Assembly: GCF_003726095.1 (NCBI RefSeq)
Contig: NZ_CP026031.1
Location: 3,534,001-3,598,000, forward strand
Length of the DNA stretch: 64,000 bases
From: Niallia circulans
Lineage (GTDB): Bacteria > Bacillota > Bacilli > Bacillales > Cytobacillaceae
Reading direction: 5' to 3'
Each line of letters starts with the position of its first letter. Within the stretch, counting starts at the first letter, position 1. The notes below the pieces were generated by a model. That model was given only the letters and a program-made list of their open reading frames with translations. It did no database searches and was not told the origin of the DNA. The position numbers and the translations under genes were made by a program. Shown in pieces: positions 9,146 through 19,145 of the stretch.

Positions 9146-9676
9146 TTGCTTAAAATGTTTTCCACTCAACTAAGTGGGTTATTTAAAAGATTGCATGAGA
9201 AAGAAGAGGAAGCAATCGAAGACAGCTCAAGACTATTAGCCCAAGCCATTGTCAGTGACGGAAAGGTTTATATCTATGCAACAAATGAAATGGCAGGAGT
9301 GATAGCAGAGGCTACAACTGGGATGGAGCCGATGCTAAATACAGAAAAATGGGCAAATGCATCGCTTGAATCTATTACCTCAAACGATCGGTTTATTCTT
9401 TTTGCTCGAACAAATGAAGAGGAAGAAATAAACACATTTGCTAAACAACTATACGATGCTCAAGTTCCTTTTATTTCCATCTGTTCTATTACCAATCCTG
9501 ATATTGAATCACTGGTAGACTTTGCAGATGTTTCTATCGACTTAAGACTTTCTAAAGGCTTATTGCCTGACGATGAAGGAAAGCGATATGGCTATCCATC
9601 GTTAATTGTTGCTCTTTTTATTTATCATGGCATTAAATTTACCACTGATGAAATTTTGAAAGAATATGATTTATAA
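9146..9676 (+). CDS. ywjG: YwjG, DUF2529 family protein
   Basis: 176 residues, function unknown. The start is TTG at 9146, eight bases after GGAGG. It gives MLKMFSTQLSG, matching B. subtilis YwjG (MLKIFTTQLTG); an ATG 15 bases upstream would include the Shine-Dalgarno itself. The sequence LLAQAIVSDGKVYIYATNEM and the PDDEGKRYGYPSLIVALF C-terminal motif are typical of DUF2529, which looks like a SIS-type sugar-isomerase fold. It lies between spo0F and pyrG as in B. subtilis, divergent from spo0F. Confidence 0.88.
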   Translation: MLKMFSTQLSGLFKRLHEKEEEAIEDSSRLLAQAIVSDGKVYIYATNEMAGVIAEATTGMEPMLNTEKWANASLESITSNDRFILFARTNEEEEINTFAKQLYDAQVPFISICSITNPDIESLVDFADVSIDLRLSKGLLPDDEGKRYGYPSLIVALFIYHGIKFTTDEILKEYDL

Positions 9677-9714
9677 AAAAGAATTACCATTACACTAAAC
9701 GTTAGAAAACATTA

Positions 9715-9757
9715 CAAAAAGAGGCTTTTCCAAATAAATGGAATAGCCTCTTTTTTT
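9715..9757 (+). terminator. Bidirectional terminator between ywjG and pyrG
   Basis: AAAAAGAGGC-ttTTCC...GGAAtaGCCTCTTTTTTT: a strong stem with A-run and T-run flanks. It can serve both the plus-strand ywjG and the minus-strand pyrG. Confidence 0.9.
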
Positions 9758-9772
9758 AAGTTCGCCAAAATT

Positions 9773-11395
<1,623 letters not shown>

Positions 11396-11483
11396 TTAAG
11401 TTTGCTCCAATTCCTCTTTATTTAAGACGAATTAACTAATTTTTTTAGAGGGGTATGAAACGATTGCTATTTACTTTCTTTAC

Positions 11484-11531
11484 TAAAAAATAAAAAGCGC
11501 TCCACTTACTTTCTAAAAGTAAGGGAGCGCT
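11484..11531 (-). promoter_or_regulatory. pyrG transcription attenuator
   Basis: Minus-strand terminator hairpin: AGCGCTCC and GGAGCGCT arms with inner TTACTTT / AAAGTAA, then a T-rich tract. The 5' arm holds the C/U-rich GCTCCCTTACTTTT. In the B. subtilis mechanism, low CTP causes extra G residues to be added at a GGGC start, and these pair with such a C/U-rich arm to prevent termination. A GGGC start lies at 11572-11569. Confidence 0.8.
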
Positions 11532-11568
11532 ATATTTAGCGAATTTAGTTCGTTCCTCTTTTTAAGGA

Positions 11569-11608
11569 GCCCAAAAAAGATTTTACTAGCAACGACTATA
11601 AATGTCAA
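11569..11608 (-). promoter_or_regulatory. pyrG promoter with GGGC initiation site
   Basis: TTGACA (11603-11608), 17-base spacer, TAAAAT (11580-11585), then seven bases to GGGC at 11572. This is the initiation sequence needed for CTP-dependent reiterative G addition in B. subtilis pyrG. The -35 starts 11 bases after the rpoE stop. Confidence 0.85.
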
Positions 11609-11618
11609 GACTAGGAGA

Positions 11619-12188
11619 TTATTTATCCTCATCCTCGTCATCAAATTCGTCGTCTTCTTCCTCTTCATCCTCATCTAGCTCATCGTCATCGATTTCATAA
11701 TCTTCATCGAAATCATCATCTTCTTCCGACAAATCGTCATCTAATAGATCATCATCTTCTTCATCTAAATCCTCATCCTCATCTAGAAGCTCTTCGTCAT
11801 CTAGATCAGCATCAAAGTCATCAAAATCGTCATCCTCATCAAGGCTATCAAAATCATCGAAGTCATCATCAACAGCTTTTTTCGCTTTCTTCTTCTTCGG
11901 TTTTGTAACTGTTACGACATCTTCTTCTGATTTATCTACAGGGTACCATAAACGAAGTCCCCAACGATTGTCTCCTAATGATAAGAAGCGACCATCAATA
12001 TTAACATCTGTATATAATTGTGCTATTTTTTCATTAACCTCTTCTTCACTTAACCCAACTAATTTTGCTACTTGATCCATTAGTTCATTAAATGCATAAG
12101 GTGTTTTACCACCATTCATAATTTCATGTGCTACATCAATTAGCGACATTTCTTTTAGTTCTTCTTGAGTGTATTTATCAATACTCAT
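11619..12188 (-). CDS. rpoE: RNA polymerase delta subunit
   Basis: 189 residues. The N-terminal globular HARE-type helix domain (1-90, EMSLIDVAHEIMNGGKTPYA) is followed by a basic stretch KPKKKKAKK. The long, almost purely Asp/Glu tail (about 105-189) displaces nucleic acid and speeds RNA polymerase recycling. Its length and two-part composition are diagnostic. ATG 12188 follows GGAAG by about ten bases. It lies upstream of pyrG as in B. subtilis; the acdA and ywjF genes that normally lie between ywjE and rpoE are absent. Confidence 0.96.
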   Translation of the reverse strand: MSIDKYTQEELKEMSLIDVAHEIMNGGKTPYAFNELMDQVAKLVGLSEEEVNEKIAQLYTDVNIDGRFLSLGDNRWGLRLWYPVDKSEEDVVTVTKPKKKKAKKAVDDDFDDFDSLDEDDDFDDFDADLDDEELLDEDEDLDEEDDDLLDDDLSEEDDDFDEDYEIDDDELDEDEEEEDDEFDDEDEDK

Positions 12189-12283
12189 TCTTTCGCACTT
12201 CCTTTCTTATCTACTCTTATCCCTTTCCTGAAAGCTCGGACCGAAATTCAGGTGGAAGTTTCACTTTTCGGGAGTTTATTATT

Positions 12284-12312
12284 TTTTTATGCTTTTGTTG
12301 ACCATTCTGCAA
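12284..12312 (-). promoter_or_regulatory. Candidate promoter of rpoE
   Basis: TTGCAG (12307-12312), 17 bases, TAAAAA (12284-12289), about 95 bases upstream of rpoE. The downstream leader contains a CCTGAA / TTCAGG hairpin at about 12226-12252. Confidence 0.35.
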
Positions 12313-12420
12313 TAAATCCTCTAACCTATTTTAAAGCCTTTTGAAAAGAACTCTAACTAAAATAGTAAAAATACATATTCTCCATTATAAACAAATTTTA
12401 GGTGAATATGCTAGTTCTAG

Positions 12421-12618
12421 TTAAGGTTTATTTAACTTTTCTTCAAAATAAAAGTTTTCCTTCTCTTTTCCCGTTATTTTTGAGTGTTTATTCTTAGCTA
12501 GTTTAAAAAACAGAAGGGATAAAAGAAAGAAGCCAATGGAACCTAATTGGTGCTTATAAAGGAAAGAAAACACCACTATATATACAGGCATTCCCAGCCA
12601 TATCCATAATTTCCGCAC
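12421..12618 (-). CDS. Small two-helix membrane protein, unknown
   Basis: 65 residues with a GTG start at 12618, eight bases after GGGGTGG, so translation is plausible. Two hydrophobic segments (about residues 5-20 and 27-40) are separated by KHQLGS and followed by a charged tail (KNKHSKITGKEKENF). I do not recognise a family. It sits alone between rpoE and the divergent clsB. It could be a genuine small membrane protein or a chance frame. Confidence 0.45.
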   Translation of the reverse strand: MRKLWIWLGMPVYIVVFSFLYKHQLGSIGFFLLSLLFFKLAKNKHSKITGKEKENFYFEEKLNKP

Positions 12619-12828
12619 TGTTAATCCACCCCAACTAAATGTAGAATATTCTTACTTCTAGGATAACGATTCTATCAAGGGGCACGCAAGTCTAAACGCT
12701 ATTTTTTCTTCTCTCTTCCATTATCTATTGTATTTTTGGTGAATAGCAATCTCTTACGGACATGACCAAGCAAGGTATGAAAAGAAGGGAATATCGGCAA
12801 TACTATCCTTCTAAGGAGGGCATTATGA

Positions 12829-14031
12829 ATGAAGACATTCCTGATTATCCTAAGCATTATTGCCATACTTATTTTCCTTCTTTACCTGGACTTTCAATTA
12901 GGAAAGAGAGCTCAGCAAAAAAAAAGCAATCGAAAAAATCATCCTTTTAGATATAGTGACTTTCACATTTACTCGGACGGTACAGAACTATTTCCAGCCC
13001 TTTTTCAAGCAATTGAAGAGGCTGCTGAACATGTCCATATTCTTTTCTATACTATTAAAACAGACAGTATTTCCAACGAGTTTCTCAATCTTTTAAAAAC
13101 AAAAGCACATGAAGGAGTGGAAGTGCGACTTATTTTAGATTGGTTAGGAAGTTATAAAATAAGAAAAAAGGTTAGGGCAAAATTAAAAAAGGCCGGCGTT
13201 CAGTTTGCATTTTGTCAGCTTCCAATTTTCCCTTATCTTTTTTATTCCTTGCAGGTTAGAAACCACCGAAAAATTGCTATTATCGATGGTAAGGTTGGTT
13301 TTATGGGGGGCTTTAATATTGGCAAGGATTATATTCATGCTAATTATAAATTGAGCCCTTGGCGTGACTATCATCTTAAATTGATTGGTGAAGGGGTCGA
13401 TGACTTACAACGAGAATTTTTAATGGATTGGTTAAAAGCTTCTAAGATAAATTTACTGCAAAATCGTGTATATTTTCCCCTGCAAAAAAAGGGAGAATCT
13501 AGACATCAAATAATTCCTACACAAGGGGTTTATTTAGAGGAAATAGTCTGTCATGTCATAAAAAACTGCAAAAGTTCTCTTCTAATTACCACTCCTTATT
13601 TTATACCTAGTAAACAAATAACAAAGGAGTTACTAAGAGCATTACATAGAAATATTTCCATTACCATCCTTATACCTGATAAGGCAGATCACTTGTTAGT
13701 CAAAGAGGCCTCCTTTCCATATTTACGTACATTGATTGCACATGGAGCAAGTGTTTATCAGTATATGAATGGTTTTTTTCATGGTAAATTAATTAACATT
13801 GATAATGAAATTATTATTATTGGTTCAGCCAACTTTGATAGACGGAGCATCTTTTTAAATCATGAGTTAAATTGTTGTATCTACGACAAAGGCTTTATAG
13901 AAAGAATGAACAAGATTACAACAGAAGATTTACAGCAGGCAAAGGAGTTATCGCTTGAAGGTTTAGATACTATCACAATCAGAAGTAAGCTAAAAGAATG
14001 GATAGCCCGCCTTTTCGCTCCATTTCTATAA
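12829..14031 (+). CDS. clsB: Cardiolipin synthase / phospholipase D family protein (YwjE)
   Basis: 400 residues. One N-terminal membrane helix (2-20), then two phospholipase D domains with HKD motifs: HRKIAIIDGKVGFMGGFN near residue 148 and HGKLINIDNEIIIIGSANFD near residue 325. Such enzymes condense phosphatidylglycerol to cardiolipin at the membrane. The second N-terminal helix of classical ClsA is missing, and the size and neighbourhood (next to rpoE) match B. subtilis YwjE (ClsB). ATG 12829 is eight bases after AAGGAGGG; an overlapping ATG four bases upstream is out of frame. Confidence 0.88.
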   Translation: MKTFLIILSIIAILIFLLYLDFQLGKRAQQKKSNRKNHPFRYSDFHIYSDGTELFPALFQAIEEAAEHVHILFYTIKTDSISNEFLNLLKTKAHEGVEVRLILDWLGSYKIRKKVRAKLKKAGVQFAFCQLPIFPYLFYSLQVRNHRKIAIIDGKVGFMGGFNIGKDYIHANYKLSPWRDYHLKLIGEGVDDLQREFLMDWLKASKINLLQNRVYFPLQKKGESRHQIIPTQGVYLEEIVCHVIKNCKSSLLITTPYFIPSKQITKELLRALHRNISITILIPDKADHLLVKEASFPYLRTLIAHGASVYQYMNGFFHGKLINIDNEIIIIGSANFDRRSIFLNHELNCCIYDKGFIERMNKITTEDLQQAKELSLEGLDTITIRSKLKEWIARLFAPFL

Positions 14032-14085
14032 ATGGATTAGCGATTACGGAACTATCCTAGACGATTTGCATAGACATGCCCAGGA

Positions 14086-14200
14086 CATAAGTATTCCAAC
14101 AAACATAAACCCAAACAATTATACGAAGAAGTAATAAAACATCTTGCGACTGTTTGGGTCTTTATTAAAAAAAGAATTACTTGTAGGTATTTCCCGCAGA
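14086..14200. repeat. Dispersed intergenic repeat, partial copy
   Basis: The stretch GACATAAGTATTCCAAC, then a CCCAAACAATTAT-type hairpin, then CCCGCAGAC, in the same order as at 25945-26085. It looks like a diverged, shortened copy of that composite element. Confidence 0.5.
14109..14166 (+). terminator. Terminator downstream of clsB
   Basis: ACCCAAACA (14109-14117) pairs with TGTTTGGGT (14151-14159) across a long loop, and TCTTTATT follows. It is part of a dispersed repeat, so it may have been recruited as a terminator. Confidence 0.55.
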
Positions 14201-14255
14201 CGGACTTTTCATGGTGCTACACCTAAGCTGCTTCGGATTTGCAACCAATATCCAA

Positions 14256-15254
14256 TTAATCATCGTTGCTGTTTTTTATGACTGGTATTTTTATTTTGAC
14301 AAAAAATGATTCCTCCTTATAGGTGTAATCAAGATAGCCATGATGCTTCTTCACGATATCAAGGATGATTCTTGTTCCATATCCACGTTCTTTCCCCTTC
14401 TTCGTCGACTTACCAAATTTCTTATATAAAGAGTCTAAGATGGAAACTGGAATAGGCAAGCAGTCATTTTTGCATGTCAGTAAGTAAAGCCCACTTCTTT
14501 TGGAGAGCCGAATAATAATATGGGGCTCTCGTCGATACTTTTGCTGCCATTCTCGACTTGCTTCTAAGCTATTAGACAATAAATTCCCTACTAAACCGAC
14601 GATATCCTTTTCTTTCATCGGCAACGTTGATAAAGGGATATCAAAATCATATTTTAGCGCGATATTTTCCTGGACCGCCTGCTTATAAACTCTATGTAAG
14701 ACAGAAGCTACAGATCCACTTTCCCCTTTTATAGATAGATTTGTTTCTTCATATCCTTCTACCAATTCGTCTAAATAAGATTTAGCATGGGAGGAACCCT
14801 CTTTTTCCAGCATAAAATGCACTGCTGAAATATGCTTTAGAAAATCATGTCTTTCGCTGCGCACTACTTGAAAAAGTTCATTATATTGGCTTATCTCCTT
14901 CTCATAGGACTCTTTTGCCTGTTGCAGTGAAAAAATTTTTGCTCCAATCATAAACCGCACTATTTCGATTAGTACGAACAACAGAAGGAATAATATATTC
15001 CAGTATGTGAATGCAACTTGAATATGCAAAAGCAAAACCAATGATTGTACAAGCCAAAAGAGAACTTCTATTCTGGAAGTAATAACAGCTTTATCTGCAT
15101 GTAAATATTTCGAAAGAACAAAGCATATCCCCACAAAGAATGCAAAGATCCAATATGCTTGCACCGAAAAACTTACGTGGTCGATTACTCTTTTGCTATG
15201 TATGGTGCTATAAACAGCAATAAGCAGCCAATAAAAATGGTTATTATTAATCAT
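14256..15254 (-). CDS. natK: Sensor histidine kinase NatK-like
   Basis: 332 residues. About five hydrophobic segments occupy residues 5-110. A short coiled region follows, then an HPK10-type kinase core: H-box RSERHDFLKHISAVHFML, N-box GNLLSNSLEAS and G-box KGKERGYGTRIILDIV. This class partners with LytTR regulators. It lies ten bases after natR on the minus strand, and the pair faces natAB. In B. subtilis NatK-NatR controls the NatAB sodium exporter. The function is assigned mainly from this context. Confidence 0.82.
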   Translation of the reverse strand: MINNNHFYWLLIAVYSTIHSKRVIDHVSFSVQAYWIFAFFVGICFVLSKYLHADKAVITSRIEVLFWLVQSLVLLLHIQVAFTYWNILFLLLFVLIEIVRFMIGAKIFSLQQAKESYEKEISQYNELFQVVRSERHDFLKHISAVHFMLEKEGSSHAKSYLDELVEGYEETNLSIKGESGSVASVLHRVYKQAVQENIALKYDFDIPLSTLPMKEKDIVGLVGNLLSNSLEASREWQQKYRREPHIIIRLSKRSGLYLLTCKNDCLPIPVSILDSLYKKFGKSTKKGKERGYGTRIILDIVKKHHGYLDYTYKEESFFVKIKIPVIKNSNDD

Positions 15255-15264
15255 ATATACCTCT

Positions 15265-15963
15265 TTAAAAGTAATTTTCCTGAAGAAAATCTACTTTTTC
15301 CTTTGTAATCATTGCCTTTTCCTCTAATCCTTCGAATGCTACAGCATAAGAGTTCTTTGCATAAAGAGAAAAATTTTTAACATAATGAATGTTTATAATA
15401 AAAGATCGATGGGAGCGTATAAAATCTCTTTCTCTCAGCTCTCCCTCTAATTCATTTAGCGTTTGATATGTTTTGATCGCTTCGGCTTTAGTATAAATGG
15501 TTGTTGACCTTCCGGATCGTTCAATAAAAACAATATCCTTCTTTTGGATAATGTGAATTTCACTCTTTTGTTTAATATAAAGTCTTCCTGCAATCTCTGT
15601 AGACTTTGTCTTTTCTAACGCTCGCTGTACCGATTGAGTAAGACGCTCCTTATTATAAGGCTTCATAATATAGTCATGGACATTCAGTTCAAAGGCATGA
15701 ACAGCATAGCCACTAGTACCTGTTACAAAGATGACCAAAATATTCAAAGCATGAGAATGAATAATGTCCGCTAATTCATATCCCGATAAACCTGGCATTT
15801 CAATATCCGCAATTAATAAATCAATGCTTTCTTTTTTTATTTCCGTATAAGCTTCTTCCGCCGATATCGTTGAGAAGATAATCTCAACATCAGGAATACC
15901 GGAAACAATGCCTATTAATTTATCTAGATCAATCATACGGTCATCTACTAAACCAACTCTCAA
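15265..15963 (-). CDS. natR: LytTR-family response regulator NatR-like
   Basis: 232 residues. Receiver domain 1-120 with D7-D8 (GLVDD), phospho-acceptor D in LLIADIEMPGLSG, and the lysine in DYIMKPYN. The LytTR DNA-binding domain spans about 130-232 (KDIVFIERSGRSTTIYT, FIRSHRSFIININ-like region). The start is TTG at 15963 after GGGAG. It is the first gene of the natRK unit, divergent from natA. It probably binds the direct repeat at 16098-16130 to activate natAB. Confidence 0.87.
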   Translation of the reverse strand: MRVGLVDDRMIDLDKLIGIVSGIPDVEIIFSTISAEEAYTEIKKESIDLLIADIEMPGLSGYELADIIHSHALNILVIFVTGTSGYAVHAFELNVHDYIMKPYNKERLTQSVQRALEKTKSTEIAGRLYIKQKSEIHIIQKKDIVFIERSGRSTTIYTKAEAIKTYQTLNELEGELRERDFIRSHRSFIINIHYVKNFSLYAKNSYAVAFEGLEEKAMITKEKVDFLQENYF

Positions 15964-16097
15964 CTCTTCTTTCTCCCTTCATCCCCACAAATACTGACAG
16001 AAATTACCCTTTTTATTTTACCATGATTTCTCTACGTTCGGATGGGTTTCACCGCATTTTCCATCCCCACAAGTATTCCTATATGCGACATCTTCCC

Positions 16098-16130
16098 TTT
16101 TCACGACATGATAAGCCATTTTCGTGACAT
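16098..16130 (+). promoter_or_regulatory. Probable NatR (LytTR) operator upstream of natA
   Basis: TTTTCACGACAT (16098-16109) and TTTTCGTGACAT (16119-16130) form a direct repeat with a 21-base period, the architecture bound by LytTR regulators. It ends about 30 bases upstream of a TATGAT -10-like element (near 16158), the usual place for activation. Confidence 0.6.
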
Positions 16131-16197
16131 AATGGCAGAAAAAAAGAGGCTCTCCAATTATGATAAATGTAACGAAACCAATACGAGGTGAAAGAGT

Positions 16198-16950
16198 ATG
16201 ATAACGATTCAAACGGTAACTAAAAAATTTCAAGATAAAAAAACTTCTGTAACAGCCCTTAAACACGTGTCATTTTCCATACAAAAAGGAGAAACCATTG
16301 CTTTACTTGGAGAGAATGGAGCAGGCAAGACAACGCTTCTACGTTCTATTGCCACCCTTATCCAACCAACAGAAGGAACTATAACGGTTGATCAATATGA
16401 TACAAAGAAAAACCCCAATGAAATTAAACAAAAAATTGGTGTTCTATTCGGTGGAGAAACTGGTCTTTATGAGCGATTAACTGCAAGAGAGAATCTAGAG
16501 TACTTTGCCAATCTATATGGATTAGGAAAACATGAAACAAAGGTTAGAATCGATGAGCTTTCAAGAATGTTTGGGATGCGAGATTATTTAGATCGAAAAG
16601 TTGGCGGATTCTCTAAAGGAATGAGACAAAAAGTGGCTATTGCCCGAACGATTATTCATGACCCCGAAATTATTCTCTTTGATGAACCTACAACAGGCTT
16701 GGATATTACTGCTTCAAATGTATTCCGTCAGCTTGTTCATCAATTAAAAAGAGAAGGGAAAACCATTTTATTTTCCAGCCACATTATGGAGGAAGTTGCG
16801 ATGCTATGTGATAGCGTTGCAATGATACATAAAGGAGAGCTTGTCTATCATGGAAAGCTTGACGATTTATACAAAGCGGAAGGCAGCAAGGACCTAAACT
16901 ACATCTTTATGAGCAAATTAGTTAGAGGAGGAAACACATATGCTATTTAA
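16198..16950 (+). CDS. natA: ABC transporter ATP-binding protein NatA
   Basis: 250 residues. Walker A GENGAGKT near residue 39, signature FSKGMRQK, Walker B IILFDEPTTGLD and a switch histidine in SSHIMEE. Energises sodium extrusion with NatB. Its last 11 bases overlap natB, so they are translationally coupled. GAGGTG lies eight bases before ATG 16198. Assignment rests on the ABC subfamily, the NatB-type partner and the NatRK-type regulators; drug-type ABC-2 exporters share this fold. Confidence 0.87.
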   Translation: MITIQTVTKKFQDKKTSVTALKHVSFSIQKGETIALLGENGAGKTTLLRSIATLIQPTEGTITVDQYDTKKNPNEIKQKIGVLFGGETGLYERLTARENLEYFANLYGLGKHETKVRIDELSRMFGMRDYLDRKVGGFSKGMRQKVAIARTIIHDPEIILFDEPTTGLDITASNVFRQLVHQLKREGKTILFSSHIMEEVAMLCDSVAMIHKGELVYHGKLDDLYKAEGSKDLNYIFMSKLVRGGNTYAI

Positions 16951-18097
16951 ATTATTTTTGAAAGAATTAAAGGATTCATTTCGTGATAGACGAACATTAT
17001 TACTTACCGTTTTCTTACCGATTATTATGATGACAGGCTTAACCCTCTTTTATGAAAAGTTAGTATCTAGTGATGAAGGAGACACCTACCAATTAGCCAT
17101 TCCAACAAATATAAATGAAGAGATGCAAGCAAATTTAGCTGTTTATACAAACATTGAATTAGTAGCTGCTGATAATCCCGAAAAAATGGTAAAAGACGGA
17201 GATGCACAAGCTGCCATTCTGATAGAGAATGATTTTAGCGAAAAACTCAGCAAAGGAGAAAATACCAATATCGTTCTCATTGGAGATTCTTTTAGTGAAA
17301 AATCTTCTACATTACTTTCAATTGTTATGAATGCATTAAATGAATACGAAAAGACGGTGGTAACAGAACGGTTAAATGAAGCAGGTGTCGAAAGTACGGT
17401 TGTGCAGCCTTTCTCTATTGAACAGCAAGAAATTTCTGCAGAGGACCCAACCATTAATTTAGTCGCTATGCTTATTCCATTAATCCTATCATTAGCTTTA
17501 GGAATCGGCGCTTCTCCTGCCGCTGCAGATCTGTTTGCAGGAGAAAAAGAAAAGAAAACAATGGAGGCATTATTAATGACTCCCGTAAAGCGTTCAACTT
17601 TAGTTATTTCTAAATGGTTAACAATCACTACTATCGGGGTTTTAACTGGTTTGATCACTTTGCTGGTAGTTGTGCTTGAAATTGCCTTTTTTACGGAAAA
17701 CTTGAAGAATGCTGTTCCTGTGCATAATAATTTTGCATTAATTATCGTATTCGCTTTGGTTATGACGATTATTTACTCTATGTTAATTGCTTCCTTGCTT
17801 ATGATTACTAGTATTATTGGTAAAACGATTAAAGAGGCTCAAAGTTATAGCACGCCGATACTGCTTCTGACTATTTTTCCAATGATGCTCTTATCAACTA
17901 CTGGAATAAATGAATTAACTACTAACCATTTTATTATTCCTTTTGTTAATGTATTTAGCACTTTAAAGGAGTTAATATTCGGGGAAATAATCTATCAGCA
18001 TTTGCTTCTTACCCTAGGATCTAATTTAGTCTTTATCATTATTTCATTTTTGATTGGCAGAATGCTATTTTTGAAGGATAAATGGGTTATTAATTAA
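16940..18097 (+). CDS. natB: ABC transporter permease NatB
   Basis: 385 residues. N-terminal cytoplasmic ELKDSFRDRRTL, one membrane helix (about 18-38), a large extracytoplasmic domain (about 40-165), and five or six C-terminal membrane helices (about 170-380) with the cytoplasmic GEKEKKTMEALLMTPV loop typical of ABC-2/NatB permeases. Its length equals B. subtilis NatB (386). It exports Na+ (and K+) in B. subtilis together with NatA. A hairpin at 18147-18181 lies 50 bases downstream and probably terminates the transcript. Confidence 0.88.
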   Translation: MLFKLFLKELKDSFRDRRTLLLTVFLPIIMMTGLTLFYEKLVSSDEGDTYQLAIPTNINEEMQANLAVYTNIELVAADNPEKMVKDGDAQAAILIENDFSEKLSKGENTNIVLIGDSFSEKSSTLLSIVMNALNEYEKTVVTERLNEAGVESTVVQPFSIEQQEISAEDPTINLVAMLIPLILSLALGIGASPAAADLFAGEKEKKTMEALLMTPVKRSTLVISKWLTITTIGVLTGLITLLVVVLEIAFFTENLKNAVPVHNNFALIIVFALVMTIIYSMLIASLLMITSIIGKTIKEAQSYSTPILLLTIFPMMLLSTTGINELTTNHFIIPFVNVFSTLKELIFGEIIYQHLLLTLGSNLVFIIISFLIGRMLFLKDKWVIN

Positions 18098-18138
18098 GCA
18101 GCATGAATGTTCCTTTGATAAGATATACAAAGGAACTC

Positions 18139-18202
18139 CAGACTGTCGACAAACTCCTAATTCAGTAATTAGGGGTTTGTCTTAGTTTATAAATATACAT
18201 TC
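18139..18202 (+). repeat. 64-bp dispersed hairpin repeat (terminator-like)
   Basis: It begins CAGACTGTCGACAAAC and contains the hairpin GACAAACTCCTAATT / AATTAGGGGTTTGTC followed by TTAGTTTATA. An almost identical copy lies inverted at 49566-49629. Here it probably also terminates natAB. Confidence 0.8.
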
Positions 18203-18546
18203 CCTGTTTCTCTTCTACAGGCACTTCCTCCCCCTTCCGTTCCTAAAAAATCTATTTTCTATACTTTTAATTACGTTTTTGATGTCATCGAATCCAAAGT
18301 CTCACTGCCCTTACTTGACGATTCCAGTCACTTTTCTATTTTATTTCTTGAAAATTGGACAGCAGGAATTTTTTATACTTTGGAAACAGGCAGTGCAGGA
18401 AAGAAAATCTTGAATATCAGTTATTCACTCCACATAATTTTTGTTTTAAAGAATTAAAATTGTATAACCTTAAAGATTATTTATTGGACAAGTTGATCGT
18501 ATTGCCAGTAGCCCAAATGTTTTTAGTTTCCAGTTAGAAATGTATC
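18203..18546. other. Intergenic region between natB and the immunity cassette
   Basis: About 340 AT-rich bases without a supportable gene. In particular, no lantibiotic precursor (leader plus Ser/Thr/Cys-rich core) was found in any frame. A 60-codon open frame at 18355-18537 has no good ribosome-binding site and no recognisable sequence. Confidence 0.5.
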
Positions 18547-18578
18547 TTGATTAAATTTTGATAAAAGTATTCTAAAAT
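18547..18578 (+). promoter_or_regulatory. Spa-box and promoter of the immunity operon
   Basis: TTGAT (18547-18551), six bases, TTGAT (18558-18562), ten bases, then TAAAAT (18573-18578) as -10. The pattern (A/T)TGAT-N6-(A/T)TGAT is the described SpaR binding site of B. subtilis subtilin promoters, where it replaces a -35 element. A SpaR-like regulator is encoded by the same operon. Confidence 0.65.
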
Positions 18579-18637
18579 AATCAACATCCCACATAGACAC
18601 GCACAGGGGGAAAAGTCATAAGATTGAGGTGATGTAT

Positions 18638-19132
18638 ATGTTTTTAAAAAGATGTATAAACATTTCAGGCTGTATTATTGTTTTATTTATGTTATCTGCA
18701 TGTCAATCATTAACAAAGTTTAAAGATAAAACAATGGAAGAAACAAAAAAAACAATGCATTTTACTGAGGGTAACGAAAACGAAACAGCTGAAACAATGG
18801 AGAGGTTGATTGATAAGGGAAAACTCGATCAAGTGGTCTACAACGAAAAACTTTATCAGCTGAAAGAAAAAGTTGATGAAGACAAAAAAGGAAAAGTCAT
18901 AGGGGCAATAGGCAAAACTTTCTTTGTAGATAGCGATGGAAAGAGATGGTCAGAAGAAGAACTGAAAGAACCGTATCTCTCTCTAGACCCTGATGAAATC
19001 AAAGAGAAAAAACCTTTACGCTATGGGAAGGTTTACAGTGCAAACGAGGATTCCAATGCCGAAGATGAAATCATTGTGGAGTTTAATCGTGAGTATTATC
19101 GGGCAGTTTTGATTAAGAATGAAAAGGAATAA
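18638..19132 (+). CDS. Lipoprotein, probable SpaI-type immunity protein
   Basis: 164 residues. The signal peptide (MFLKRCINISG, then hydrophobic CIIVLFMLSAC) ends in the lipobox LSAC with Cys22. The mature part is charged and lysine/glutamate-rich. The start is ATG 18638, eight bases after GAGG; a GTG nine bases earlier overlaps that site. It is the first gene of a six-gene operon in the order of subtilin spaI-F-E-G-R-K, and its length matches SpaI (165). It would bind the lantibiotic at the outer membrane face. Sequence similarity to SpaI itself was not testable here. Confidence 0.7.
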   Translation: MFLKRCINISGCIIVLFMLSACQSLTKFKDKTMEETKKTMHFTEGNENETAETMERLIDKGKLDQVVYNEKLYQLKEKVDEDKKGKVIGAIGKTFFVDSDGKRWSEEELKEPYLSLDPDEIKEKKPLRYGKVYSANEDSNAEDEIIVEFNREYYRAVLIKNEKE

Positions 19133-19145
19133 GGGAGGGTGTGAC

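Noticed and set aside
18355..18537. 60-codon frame upstream of the immunity operon, considered as a lantibiotic precursor
   Set aside because: No leader motif, no Ser/Thr/Cys-rich core and no ribosome-binding site.
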